From assembly GCA_964551735.1 (NCBI GenBank), contig CAZKEF010000001.1, positions 124,001 through 188,000 of the forward strand: DNA of 64,000 nucleotides. Direction: 5' to 3'. Below the pieces are notes generated by a model. It did not search any database and was not told where the DNA came from. It saw only the letters and a list, made by a program, of their open reading frames with translations. Source of the stretch: DAOUAT01 sp964551735. GTDB taxonomy: Bacteria; Chloroflexota; Anaerolineae; CG2-30-64-16. The stretch's first letter is position 1. The number at the start of each line of letters is the position of its first letter. Positions 24,430 to 32,450 of this stretch are shown in pieces. Made by a program: the position numbers and the translations under genes.

Positions 24430-25029
24430 TCAGTCTTCCGAGCCGGGTCGAGACAGCGGGACGCGCCGATAGAGGCCACCCTCCCGCTGCATGAAGCCGT
24501 GCTCGATCATGCCCCGGCGCAGGGTGGCCACGTCGTCGTGGAACTCGACCAGAATCTGGTTGACCTCGCGCTCGGCATAGGTCCGGTCAGGCTCGAACTC
24601 CTGAACCAGCCTCTCCAGGACGATCTGCCGCTTCTTGAGCTGTGCAGGAATGTTGATCAGGCGGCCGCGGCGGAGGAAGGTGTCCAGGACCTTCTGGCGA
24701 TAGGCATCCTCTGCCACCTGGGCGGTCAGGCCCGGCTGCGGCAGCGCGATCAGCTCCCCCAACGTCCGGCGCGCCAGGTCGCCAGACGGCGAGTAGGTCT
24801 GGTAGTACTGGTCTCGCTCTGAGCTGAGCAGGCCGGCGCTGCTTAACTTGGCCAGGTGGTGCGAGATGGTCGCCGGGCTGAGCTGCAAGATGGCCGCCAA
24901 CTCTTCCACGTGCCGGGGCTTGTTGCCGATCAGGTTCATGATCAGCAGCCGGGCCGGGTGCCCCAACGCCTTGAACAGCTCAGCCCGGGCTTCGAGATCC
25001 TGTTCGGGCCTGCTCTCATGCGGCTTCAT
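24430..25029 (-). CDS. ArsR-type regulator fused to a DUF2087 domain
   Basis: A 199-residue protein. The winged helix spans about residues 12-90 (ELFKALGHPARLLIMNLIG ... LQLSPATISHHLAKL). A C-terminal DUF2087 domain (LDTFLRRGRLINIP ... IVLERLVQEFEPDRTYAEREVN) follows, a common pairing. No ArsR metal-binding CxC is evident. The start at 25029 is chosen because AGGAGG lies seven bases upstream; the frame extends to 25071. It overlaps the end of the preceding gene by 14 nt, so the two are coupled. It probably represses its own promoter at 25369-25397. Confidence 0.85.
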   Translation of the reverse strand: MKPHESRPEQDLEARAELFKALGHPARLLIMNLIGNKPRHVEELAAILQLSPATISHHLAKLSSAGLLSSERDQYYQTYSPSGDLARRTLGELIALPQPGLTAQVAEDAYRQKVLDTFLRRGRLINIPAQLKKRQIVLERLVQEFEPDRTYAEREVNQILVEFHDDVATLRRGMIEHGFMQREGGLYRRVPLSRPGSED

Positions 25030-25291
25030 GCCAGGGCCTCCTGCCGATGACGCGACAGTAGCAGTGCTCAAAGATCGAGCGTGCGTGGGCCATCGTCTCC
25101 TTCTTGATCTGGGTCGCGATCAGTTGCTGGCGATCCTGCAGCGCCCGGGTGAGCGCGATCTCCGCTCCGGCATGGCCAATAATGAAGCTGGTGATGCAGT
25201 CGAAAGCCTGGGTTAACTTCTCCAGGTCGGATAGGTCTGAGGCAAGGATGCGTTCCACCTCATGGGAGCAATCGGTGTCAAACTCGGTCAT
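25016..25291 (-). CDS. Conserved small protein of unknown function (91 aa)
   Basis: The product is mostly helical and acidic-to-neutral, with Cys residues at positions 8, 31, 76 and 78, the last two as CYC. No family was recognised. AGGAGG precedes the start, and the 3' end overlaps the ArsR-DUF2087 gene, so both are made from one mRNA. It may be the regulator's partner or sensor, but that is only inferred from position. Confidence 0.6.
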   Translation of the reverse strand: MTEFDTDCSHEVERILASDLSDLEKLTQAFDCITSFIIGHAGAEIALTRALQDRQQLIATQIKKETMAHARSIFEHCYCRVIGRRPWHEAA

Positions 25292-25358
25292 GTCTTCCTC
25301 CTGTCTGTCAGTGATTCGATGGTAATCGAGTCGTGTTTTTAGTTTTGATTCGATATTT

Positions 25359-25370
25359 ATCTAAATAGAT
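25359..25370. promoter_or_regulatory. Palindrome ATCTAAATAGAT, candidate ArsR operator
   Basis: ATCTA-AA-TAGAT overlaps the downstream edge of the -10 element of the minus-strand promoter, in an AT-rich stretch unlike the rest of the window. This is a typical place for an ArsR-type repressor site. Confidence 0.5.
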
Positions 25371-25397
25371 TATAAGAAGCTATTTGGCATCTGTCAA
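25369..25397 (-). promoter_or_regulatory. Consensus sigma70 promoter of the ArsR operon
   Basis: On the minus strand TTGACA and TATAAT are both perfect and are separated by 17 bp. Confidence 0.85.
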
Positions 25398-25428
25398 ATT
25401 CTGTGAGCGCGTTCTCATGGGACGTAAC

Positions 25429-25459
25429 AGCGCCTGGCGTCTCACAGACGCCAGGCGCT
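25429..25459 (-). terminator. Perfect 14-bp hairpin after the GyrI-like gene
   Basis: AGCGCCTGGCGTCT (25429-25442) pairs with AGACGCCAGGCGCT (25446-25459) around a 3-nt loop, just past the stop at 25468. There is little T-tract. Confidence 0.7.
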
Positions 25460-25467
25460 TGCCATTC

Positions 25468-25935
25468 CTACTCAGCGATCGGCGCGTACAGATCCAGCAG
25501 CAGCTCTTCATCCGACGCGACGAATCCCGTGTTCAGGTTCTCCTCCAGCCATTGATGACATGCCTGCTTGTAGCGGCTGTCGGCCAGCCATTGCACCAGC
25601 CGGCCCCAGGTGGGGCCGATGTTTTCAACCCCCTGGCAGCGCGTCACCGCGTACAGGCCGCCGCCGAATTCCAGGACGGGGACTTCATCGGTTGCCTCCA
25701 CCTCCGGGCCGACGGTGATCCAGAATTCGTAGCCATAGTTCGGGCTGCCGGGTGAAGGGTTCGGGTTGTTAAAACCGAAGATGCGATGCTGCGCCGGGTC
25801 GGCCAGGTAGCCGCGTGGCCCGGCCCAGGCAGCCAGCTTTTGCGCGGCCAGGTGCTCCGGGTTCGGCCCGAAGCCGTGAAAACTGGCAACGCGCAGCGGT
25901 TCGAGTTGCACGATGCGGACGGTGAGATCGGACAT
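25468..25935 (-). CDS. GyrI-like / effector-binding domain protein
   Basis: A 155-residue protein of the bacterial transcription-activator effector-binding (SOUL/GyrI) fold. Features are an N-terminal strand with RIVQLEPLRVASFHGFGPNP, FGFNNPNP, YGYEFWITV and a conserved acidic residue in EVPVLEFGGGLYAVTRCQG. Such domains bind small aromatic or cationic drugs, or hydrolyse them. There is no DNA-binding domain, so it may act alone. The start has GGAGT upstream, next to the CACGCACCACGC tract. Confidence 0.8.
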   Translation of the reverse strand: MSDLTVRIVQLEPLRVASFHGFGPNPEHLAAQKLAAWAGPRGYLADPAQHRIFGFNNPNPSPGSPNYGYEFWITVGPEVEATDEVPVLEFGGGLYAVTRCQGVENIGPTWGRLVQWLADSRYKQACHQWLEENLNTGFVASDEELLLDLYAPIAE

Positions 25936-25952
25936 GGTGAGGACTCCTTTCG

Positions 25953-25978
25953 GTGATGCGTGATGCGTGGTGCGTGAT
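25953..25978. repeat. CACGCAACACG-type leader tract (copy 2)
   Basis: Read on the minus strand it gives ATCACGCACCACGCATCACGC, a relative of the tract at 341-373, about 20 bp upstream of the start at 25935. Confidence 0.55.
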
Positions 25979-26050
25979 TTTCAGGGGCATAGCCGCTCTG
26001 GAAGTCACACTTCACGTTATCACGTGACGCCCACATCCTACCACTCCTAT

Positions 26051-26075
26051 CCTGACATCTCTTGTCAGGGTTTTT
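26051..26075 (+). promoter_or_regulatory. Dyad CCTGACA-N5-TGTCAGG with T-run, candidate operator/attenuator
   Basis: A perfect 7-bp inverted repeat followed by GTTTTT lies upstream of the YafY-like gene. It could be the regulator's own site or a terminator. The position, outside any coding region and 140 bp before the gene, allows both. Confidence 0.45.
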
Positions 26076-26100
26076 GTGGTAGAATCGCGATCGTGACGCT

Positions 26101-26161
26101 GGAATCGAGGCTTTAGCCGGTCTCGCCCATTGCCAGAGAGACCGGCTGAAGCCTCCATTCC
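26101..26161. repeat. Palindromic element, CCGGCTGAAGCCTC family (copy 1)
   Basis: The arms 26101-26124 and 26138-26161 pair at 22 of 24 positions. A second copy is at 32340-32400 and a half copy is inside a coding region at 30259-30275. It is REP-like. Confidence 0.75.
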
Positions 26162-26214
26162 TGAGGTCAATCCGAAACGATTATCCACATCCAGATCGTC
26201 TCAAAGGAGACTTC

Positions 26215-27216
26215 ATGCGTGCCGATCGGCTCTTAGCTGTATTGCTTCTGCTGCAAGCCCGTGGGCGGCTGACCGCACCGCAACTGGCGCGCGAGCTGGA
26301 GGTCTCCGAGCGCACCATCTACCGCGACATTGATGCGCTGAGCGCCGCGGGCGTGCCGGTCTACGGCGAGACGGGACCGAGGGGCGGCTACAGCCTGCTG
26401 GACAGCTATCGCACGACCCTGACCGGCCTGACCGAGGGGGAGGTGCAGGCGCTCTTCATGCTCAACATCCCCCGGCCGCTGGCCGACCTGGGGGTAGGGC
26501 ACGACCTGGGCGCCGCGCTGCGTAAGTTGGCGGCCAGCCTGCCCGGCGCGCGCCGCGAGGATGAACACCGCGTGCGCCAGCGCTTCCTGCTGGACACGGT
26601 CGGTTGGGACCAGGTTGAGACACTGGCGCCGCACCTGGCTACGGTGCATCGCGCTGTGTGGGAGGATCGGCGGCTCCACATCGCCTACCGCATCGGCCCA
26701 TTGGCCGCCCACTTCGAGCAGACGGTTGAACCCTATGGATTGGTTGCGAAGGCGGGCGATTGGCACCTGGTCTACGCGGTCAACCTTCAAGGGGGGCTGC
26801 GCACGGGTGTGCCCCGTGTCGTGCGCGTGGCTGCGCTGCTCGACGCCCGGCTGGCGGACGAGACCTTCACGAGGCCTGCGGACTTCGATCTGGCGGCCTT
26901 TTGGGGGGAGTGGCTGGCGGCGCGGGCGGCGAGCCAGGCGCGCTATGTGGTCGCCCTACGCGTCGCGCCGCATTTCGTGGCCGAGCTGCCCCGCTATCTC
27001 GGCGACGCGGCCCGGGCGCAGATCGCCCAGGCCGGCCCGGCCGATGCGCAGGGTTGGCTGACGCTGCAACTGCCCTTCGAGTCGCTGGAGGCCGCGCGGG
27101 CGCGCCTCCTGGGCTTCGGCGCCGCGGTCGAGGTGTTGGCGCCCAGTGCTCTGCGGCGCAGCATCGCGGATTACGCGGAGCAGATCAGGGCGTTGTATGC
27201 GGCAGCACTGGGGTAA
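26215..27216 (+). CDS. YafY-family HTH-WYL transcriptional regulator
   Basis: A 333-residue protein with an N-terminal HTH_11 winged helix (MRADRLLAVLLLLQARGRLT ... ELEVSERTIYRDIDALS), a WYL-type sensor domain (about residues 145-230, with YGLVAKAGDWHLVYAV) and a C-terminal WCX region. WYL regulators respond to nucleic-acid-derived or other small ligands. AAAGGAG is at a good distance from the ATG. Its last 32 bp overlap the 3' end of the convergent cupin gene. Targets are unknown. Confidence 0.9.
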   Translation: MRADRLLAVLLLLQARGRLTAPQLARELEVSERTIYRDIDALSAAGVPVYGETGPRGGYSLLDSYRTTLTGLTEGEVQALFMLNIPRPLADLGVGHDLGAALRKLAASLPGARREDEHRVRQRFLLDTVGWDQVETLAPHLATVHRAVWEDRRLHIAYRIGPLAAHFEQTVEPYGLVAKAGDWHLVYAVNLQGGLRTGVPRVVRVAALLDARLADETFTRPADFDLAAFWGEWLAARAASQARYVVALRVAPHFVAELPRYLGDAARAQIAQAGPADAQGWLTLQLPFESLEAARARLLGFGAAVEVLAPSALRRSIADYAEQIRALYAAALG

Positions 27217-27634
27217 TCTCACCATCCCCTGCGGGCACGCCGAACTCATAAACAACATCCGCGAACGAGTCAACGGCAAACGCGTAGAGCATCCGCAGGC
27301 CCGCGCTGCCAGCGTGGCGCGTGCCGTGCCAGGTGTTGCCGGGGATGAACACCGTGGCGCCGGGTCGCACCGGGTAATCCACACCCGCGACGGTGACGAT
27401 CCCCTGGCCCGCCAGGATGTAGTACACCTCCGGTGCGGCGTGGCGGTGGTGGACAAACAGGTCGCCTGCCTGCGACGGCGCTACCTCGGCGATGCCCACT
27501 GTCAGGCCGGACGTGGGTGTGCGATCGCCGCTCAGCAGCGTGCGCCAGACGACCTTGCCCACGCCGGGCACGTCCCAGCCCTCCAGCTCGCAAGCCTCTT
27601 CCTGCACCATGAAAGGTTCTGGATCGCCCACCAT
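27185..27634 (-). CDS. Cupin-domain protein
   Basis: A 149-residue single-domain cupin. Cupin motif 1 is seen in HHRHAAPEVYYILAGQG and motif 2 in PGATVFIPGNTWHGTRH, with His/Glu/His ligands for a metal. The function (enzyme or sugar/small-molecule binding) cannot be told. It ends inside the convergent YafY-like gene (overlap 27185-27216), an arrangement that could cause mutual interference. Confidence 0.85.
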   Translation of the reverse strand: MVGDPEPFMVQEEACELEGWDVPGVGKVVWRTLLSGDRTPTSGLTVGIAEVAPSQAGDLFVHHRHAAPEVYYILAGQGIVTVAGVDYPVRPGATVFIPGNTWHGTRHAGSAGLRMLYAFAVDSFADVVYEFGVPAGDGEITPVLPHTTP

Positions 27635-27680
27635 TGCTCGCCTCTCAATCTATATCCTATCTTCACAATTCAGCCAGCAT

Positions 27681-27810
27681 CCCTTCGACTTCGCTCAGGG
27701 CAGGCTCTGAGCGGGTTTGCAGGCCAACCTCCTTGACGAATAGCAGCCAGTCGAAGGATGCTGGCGCCCGCTCCGCAAGTACCCTTCGACTCCGTACCTC
27801 CGCTCAGGGT
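27681..27810. repeat. CCCTTCGACT...GCTCAGGG repeat units in the cupin-oxidoreductase gap
   Basis: CCCTTCGACTTCGCTCAGGG (27681-27700) and a diverged unit (27782-27810) flank a short spacer containing AGCGGGTTTGCAGG. Related units form the kinase/regulator junction at 9816-9860. The interval 27635-27835 holds no gene. Confidence 0.65.
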
Positions 27811-27835
27811 GCTTGCTCCGCTTGCGGCTGAATAG

Positions 27836-28906
27836 CTATGTCCGGTTTTCGGGTCCGATCTGAATGGCAATCTTCCCCACGATGCGGCGGCTCATCTGCA
27901 AGCGGAAGGCTTCCCGCACCCCCGCTTCGGTGAACGGTAGCGTGTGCGCCAGGGTCACTTTGAGCTGGCCCGCGGCGCAGAAACGCGCCAGGGCCGCGAG
28001 GTCGGACGCACTGTTAGGGAACCTGACCCAGAACAGCTCACGGCCTTTGGCGAACAGGTTGACGCCCAGGAAGCGCCGCGCGTGCGCCCGCACCCAGTCG
28101 TCCACCCGGCCGCCGATAAAGATGTACATGCCGTCCTCGCGCAGCAGGCGCGGCCGCGCACGGCGAATCCGGCGCTCGTAGGCGAAACGGGCGTCCCGCG
28201 GGTCGTGCGACGAGACCGAGTCGAAGACCAGGTCGAACGGCCCGCACGCCCGCACGACCGCGGCAAAACTTGCCATGAAGTCATCCGCGTCATAGGTGAT
28301 GACCTGATCGGCGCCCAGGCTCCGGACAAAGTCCGCGTTGCGCTGCCCGCACAGCGCGGTCACACAGGCGCCCTTGATCTTCGCCACCTGCACGGCCACG
28401 TGGCCCGTGCCGCCCGATGCGCCGAGCACCAGCACATGCTGGCCGGCCGCCAGCCGGTTATCCTGAAACGCTTGCAGCGCGGTCAACCCCACCAGCGGGA
28501 CCACGCACCCCTCCGCGAAGGACAGATTTTCCGGCAGCAGCGCGATGGAGTCCAACGGCGCGCGTACGTACTCTGCAAACGTGCCGGCCAGCGGCGGGAT
28601 CGTGCCGAAGACCCGATCCCCCACGGCATACTGGCGCCCGGCCGGGGCCTCCACCACCACCCCGCTGAAATCAATGCCGCACACATGGGCTTCGATCTTG
28701 CGCTGCACCAGGGGCAGGAAGGCATGCGGCAGCTTATCACCATACAGGAACTTCGCGTCAACCGGATTGACGCCGCCGCCGTACACACGACACACGACAT
28801 ACGGGCGGCCCGGAGCTTCTGCGGCCGCCCCATCCAGGGCCGGCCGCGGCCGCTCAACCATTTTCACCCCTGCGGGACAATCCCGGGCGTAGACGATCGC
28901 TTTCAT
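27836..28906 (-). CDS. MDR-family NAD(P)-dependent oxidoreductase (quinone oxidoreductase-like)
   Basis: A 356-residue medium-chain dehydrogenase/reductase. It has a GroES-like N-terminal domain (GGGVNPVDAKF, GIDFSGVV, GDRVFG) and a Rossmann domain with VLVLGASGGTGHVAVQVAK. The usual zinc ligands of alcohol dehydrogenases are not apparent, pointing to the zinc-free quinone oxidoreductase/reticulon-4-interacting-like group. The frame is open to 28930, but ATG 28906 (MKAIVYA) has GGGAGC upstream and begins the fold. It is a single gene with no clear partner. Confidence 0.88.
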   Translation of the reverse strand: MKAIVYARDCPAGVKMVERPRPALDGAAAEAPGRPYVVCRVYGGGVNPVDAKFLYGDKLPHAFLPLVQRKIEAHVCGIDFSGVVVEAPAGRQYAVGDRVFGTIPPLAGTFAEYVRAPLDSIALLPENLSFAEGCVVPLVGLTALQAFQDNRLAAGQHVLVLGASGGTGHVAVQVAKIKGACVTALCGQRNADFVRSLGADQVITYDADDFMASFAAVVRACGPFDLVFDSVSSHDPRDARFAYERRIRRARPRLLREDGMYIFIGGRVDDWVRAHARRFLGVNLFAKGRELFWVRFPNSASDLAALARFCAAGQLKVTLAHTLPFTEAGVREAFRLQMSRRIVGKIAIQIGPENRT

Positions 28907-29051
28907 GCCTGCTCCCTTTGTGTTCGGCAAAGATGCTGCGCCGATCGCAGCCGGTGCGCATTATGCCACAGCCAGGCTCAGATAGCGAGTCCTCTGCCGG
29001 GCAGCAGCAATGCCAACACCCGGCCGGGTAGGACAATAACTGGCGGCTCTC

Positions 29052-31397
29052 TTACCTCGCAGCAGCACTACCCTGCGCTCGCCGCAGCGCCAGCCCTACC
29101 AGAGCATAGATCGCGGCCGCAGCAGCGGCCAGGGCCGCCACGCCGGACCAGAGCAGCGCGGCCGGCACGCTGTCTGCCATCGAATAGCGCAGCAGGTTGA
29201 TCATCTGCGCGCCGGGCAGCCAGGCCAGGAACGACCGCAGCGCGGCGGGCCAGGTCGCAGGGGCCAGGAACGCGGCCGCGGTCAGACCGCCTAACCCGAG
29301 TAGCCCGCCGACGCCCCACAGGCTCAGCGCGCTTGGGTTGTCCGCCAGCACCCCCAGCAGCAAGCCCAGCGCTACGACGCAGGCGATGCCCAACAGCACG
29401 GCGGCGAGCGCGGCGCCCGGTGCGGCGACGAATGACCAGTTGAACGCCAGCAGCACTGCGGCCGCGACCAGGCAATAGGTGAAGCCTGCCGCGGCTTTCG
29501 CGGTCACGAGTTGCCCCAGGCTGGCCGGCGAGACCAGCAGCGTGTCCAGCGTGTGCGCCTCTTTCTCTTCGATCAGCAGCAGCGGCACCAACACCAGGCC
29601 CAGCGTGGAGACCACGATCACCAACAGGAGCGCGGCCATGAACGGCTCGCCCCCCGCATCGGCCGCGGGATAGAGTACATGCGCCGGATCAGCCGGCCCC
29701 GCGCCCAGGTTGATCCGCACCGGCCGGCCCAGCGCGGCGCTTAGCTCAGCTGCGAAGAAGTCGGCCCATGCGCCGATCTTGTCCGCCGCGGCCCAGTGCG
29801 CCCGGTAGCCGGCCGCCGCGACGGCCTGATCGCCGGACAGCTCTGCCGGTATCACCAGACCGAGCCGCGCCGCGCGCGTTTGGGTCAGAGCTTGCTCCAT
29901 CTCGGCGCGGGAGTCCATCAAGACCAATCGGAAATCGCTGCGACCCACCAGCTCGCGCAGCGCATTGTAGTGCAAGCTGCCGGCTTGCGCCTCATCGTAG
30001 ATGACCGCAATTGGGATCGTATCTCGGAACAGCAGCCGCGGCAGCAGCGCATTGGTGCCGATCATGATCCCGACTCCGAAGAGGATCGAGATGAACATCC
30101 GGTTGCGCAGCGCCTCCCGGATGTCTTTGGCGGCGATGGCCCCGATGATGCGGAGCGGGGCAGGGAGACCTAACCTCCCGACCCCCTTCCCTCCCAGGGA
30201 AGGGGGAGTTGTGCCCTCCTCTCCTCGCAGGGGAGGGGTCAAGGGACGGGCAGATCCACCGGCTGAAGCCTCGATACCAGATCGAGAGGTCTTCTCCCCT
30301 GCCCGATCCTGCTGGCGCACGAGCCAGGCAACGGCCGCCAGCACCACGCCGGCCCAGGCCAGCACCCATGCAAGGCCGATGAGGCCGCTCCCGGCCGGGA
30401 TGGGGTCGGCGATGGCGGTGCGGAGCAGGTTGAAGACCACGACCGTCGGAATCCAGCGCATCACCTGTACGAGCATGGCCGGGATGAGCGGTTCCAGCAA
30501 CGTCAGGATCACCGGGAAGAGCAACGGGACAACGAGGATGGAAGTCCAGACGGCCAATTGTCCGCGGTCTTCGATGCGCATGCCCAGCCACAGCCCGATT
30601 GCCACGAGGAACAGCGCGCCCGCCGCCGTGGCTGTGATCGCCAGCCCCCAGTGCAGGATCAGGGTGTGGTTGATCGCCAGCGCGATGGCCGCGGCGAGCA
30701 GCGTATAGAGGAGGCCGGTGAGGGCCTTGCCGATGAGCAGGTGCACAGTGCTGGCCGGCGAAACCAGCAGCACCTCCAGCGTGCGGCCCTTCTTCTCCTC
30801 CAGCATCAGGTGCGGCACCAGCACCAGCCCAACCATCACCAGCACAAAAAGCAGACTCAGCCCCATCGTAACGCCGATCCCCCCGGAATCGGGGCGCGGG
30901 TACACGGGCGCCTGCGGCTCGATCGTCACCGGCGCGCCGGCCAGACGGCTGATCTCGGCGGCCGCGCTCGCGCGCAGAGCTGCGCCGGCTTCTTCCGACA
31001 CCCAGTTCATGGTGTAACCCCGCAAGGCCGGCGGCCGGCCCTCAGCCACGGCCTGATCGAAGCCGGCCGGGATCACCAGGCCCAGCTCCGGCACGTCACC
31101 ATGGGTCAGCGTCTCCTGGAGATGCGCCACCGACCGGTAACGAGTCCACACGGCGAAGGCCGGGCTGGCCTCCAGTTGCGCGACCAGGGAGGAGCCGCCC
31201 TCGTCGTAGATCAGCAGGCTGGGCGGCTCCATGCCGCCGAGCAGCCCAGGGTAGACCCGGTAGAAGACCACCATCAGCAGCGAAGTAACAAGCAAGGCGA
31301 CAATGTTCTTGTTCTTGAGCGCCTCAAGGATATCTTTGGCGGTGATGGCCCACATGATCCGCAGATGGGCCTGCCAACGAGTTTTCATGGTGTTCAT
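29052..31397 (-). CDS. Two ABC-2 exporter permeases fused in one protein
   Basis: A 781-residue membrane protein made of two homologous halves. Each half has a start such as IMWAITAKDILEALKNKNI or IGAIAAKDIREALRNRMFI, one helix, a large extracytoplasmic domain, then five helices with the coupling segment EEKKGRTLEVLLVSPAS or EEKEAHTLDTLLVSPAS. These are the marks of Na+/drug-type ABC-2 permeases (CcmB/NatB class). The halves are joined at about residues 365-410 by a Gly/Pro/Ser linker encoded by repeat DNA (30170-30300). The partner ATPase is the gene just upstream (31475-32200). The fusion would supply both membrane halves of one exporter. Confidence 0.88.
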   Translation of the reverse strand: MNTMKTRWQAHLRIMWAITAKDILEALKNKNIVALLVTSLLMVVFYRVYPGLLGGMEPPSLLIYDEGGSSLVAQLEASPAFAVWTRYRSVAHLQETLTHGDVPELGLVIPAGFDQAVAEGRPPALRGYTMNWVSEEAGAALRASAAAEISRLAGAPVTIEPQAPVYPRPDSGGIGVTMGLSLLFVLVMVGLVLVPHLMLEEKKGRTLEVLLVSPASTVHLLIGKALTGLLYTLLAAAIALAINHTLILHWGLAITATAAGALFLVAIGLWLGMRIEDRGQLAVWTSILVVPLLFPVILTLLEPLIPAMLVQVMRWIPTVVVFNLLRTAIADPIPAGSGLIGLAWVLAWAGVVLAAVAWLVRQQDRAGEKTSRSGIEASAGGSARPLTPPLRGEEGTTPPSLGGKGVGRLGLPAPLRIIGAIAAKDIREALRNRMFISILFGVGIMIGTNALLPRLLFRDTIPIAVIYDEAQAGSLHYNALRELVGRSDFRLVLMDSRAEMEQALTQTRAARLGLVIPAELSGDQAVAAAGYRAHWAAADKIGAWADFFAAELSAALGRPVRINLGAGPADPAHVLYPAADAGGEPFMAALLLVIVVSTLGLVLVPLLLIEEKEAHTLDTLLVSPASLGQLVTAKAAAGFTYCLVAAAVLLAFNWSFVAAPGAALAAVLLGIACVVALGLLLGVLADNPSALSLWGVGGLLGLGGLTAAAFLAPATWPAALRSFLAWLPGAQMINLLRYSMADSVPAALLWSGVAALAAAAAAIYALVGLALRRAQGSAAAR
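30170..30300. repeat. Repeat cluster forming the linker between the two permease halves
   Basis: It contains CTTCCCTCCCAGGGAAGG and CTCCTCGCAGGGGAGG hairpins and a half copy of the CCGGCTGAAGCCTCGAT element (30259-30275). All are of types otherwise seen between genes, yet here they are open in the permease frame (minus). Confidence 0.75.
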
Positions 31398-31419
31398 GGT
31401 TCTCCCTCCATCATTCCGG

Positions 31420-31477
31420 TAGGGGCGATCCCTTGCGGTCGCCCTGGGGCAGGGGCAGGCGCGAGGCCATGCCCCTA
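31420..31477. repeat. TAGGGGC ... GCCCCTA repeat between ATPase and permease
   Basis: TAGGGGC (31420-31426) and GCCCCTA (31471-31477) border a GC-rich unit containing GGGCGATCCC and GCGGTCGCCC. The ATPase stop codon (TAG on minus, 31475-31477) is the first triplet of the element. Confidence 0.55.
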
Positions 31478-32200
31478 CAGCAATTCGCGACCGGTCAACG
31501 CGATAAAGACGTCCTCCAACGTGCCCCCGCCGTGGGTGGCTTTTAGCCCAGCGGGCGCATCCAGCGCGACGATCCGGCCCCGATCCAGGATCGCGACCCG
31601 GTTGCAGAGCTGGTCGGCCTCCTCCATGTAGTGGGTGGTCAGGAAGACCGTGATGCCCTGCCGCGCCAGGTCAGCCACCATCTGGCGGATGCCGCGCGCC
31701 ATGGCGGGGTCGAGGCCACGCGTCGGCTCGTCCAGGAAGAGCACCGCCGGCCGGTGGATCAGCGCCCGGCCGATCAGCAGCCGCTGCTTCATGCCGTTGG
31801 AGTAGGCCTTCAGGCCGTCGTTTGCCCGCTCGGCCAGACCGACCTGCGCAAGCACCTCGTCCACGCGGGACTTCGGGACGCCGTAGAGGCTGGCCGCGAA
31901 GTTCAGGTTGTCGCGGGCCGAAAGGCGTTGATAGAGGTTCTGGTATTCGAACACCACCCCGATCTGCGGCTTGAGCGCGTCCCGCTCCGTCACCACATCG
32001 CAGCCCATCACCCAGGCGCGGCCCGCGCTGGGGCGCAACTGCCCGGTCAGGATCTTGATGGTGGTGGTCTTGCCCGCGCCGTTGGGGCCGAGGAAGCCGA
32101 AAACCTCCCCCGGCTCGACAGCGAAACTGATGCCTGCCAGTGCGACCAACCCATCGTAGCGTCGTTCCAACGCTTCTACTTCAATTGTCTTGCCGTTCAT
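31475..32200 (-). CDS. ABC exporter ATP-binding protein
   Basis: A 241-residue ATPase with Walker A GPNGAGKTTT, signature YSNGMKQR, Walker B LFLDEPTRGLDP and H-loop TTHYMEEAD. This is the DrrA/CcmA-like exporter class. GGAGGTG precedes the start. It is followed by the fused permease gene, 77 bp downstream, and preceded by the dead-ABC-LytTR regulator. It shares DEVLAQVGL, GRAL and HRP segments with that regulator, which suggests that one arose from the other. Confidence 0.93.
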   Translation of the reverse strand: MNGKTIEVEALERRYDGLVALAGISFAVEPGEVFGFLGPNGAGKTTTIKILTGQLRPSAGRAWVMGCDVVTERDALKPQIGVVFEYQNLYQRLSARDNLNFAASLYGVPKSRVDEVLAQVGLAERANDGLKAYSNGMKQRLLIGRALIHRPAVLFLDEPTRGLDPAMARGIRQMVADLARQGITVFLTTHYMEEADQLCNRVAILDRGRIVALDAPAGLKATHGGGTLEDVFIALTGRELL

Positions 32201-32230
32201 TGCACACCTCCGAACGTGAACTCTGCGTCC

Positions 32231-32259
32231 AGTATATGAACTCCTGCGGGCGAATGCAA
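32231..32259 (-). promoter_or_regulatory. Promoter of the ATPase-permease operon
   Basis: On the minus strand TTGCAT and TATACT are spaced by 17 bp, about 30 bp before the ATPase start at 32200. Confidence 0.6.
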
Positions 32260-32339
32260 CAGAAACGCGTTGAACGGCGCTAGGGGAACGACGAATGGCG
32301 GTTTTGGCGGGTTGAATGATGAATGCCCTTTAGCATGTT

Positions 32340-32400
32340 GGATTCGAGGCTTTCGCCGGCTGGGTGATCAACGCGAGAAACCGGCTGAAGCCTCGATTCC
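32340..32400. repeat. Palindromic element, CCGGCTGAAGCCTC family (copy 2)
   Basis: Arms 32340-32359 and 32381-32400 pair at about 17 of 20 positions around a 21-nt loop. It lies between the LytTR-type regulator and the exporter promoter, and may act as a terminator for the former. Confidence 0.7.
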
Positions 32401-32450
32401 GGAGATTTCTAAGAATCACTCCCGGCCAAATCCATCTGGTGCGACGCTTA

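Noticed and set aside
27944..29200. Open frame of about 418 codons antisense to the MDR oxidoreductase
   Set aside because: It crosses the end of another gene and an intergenic region and lacks any known domain.
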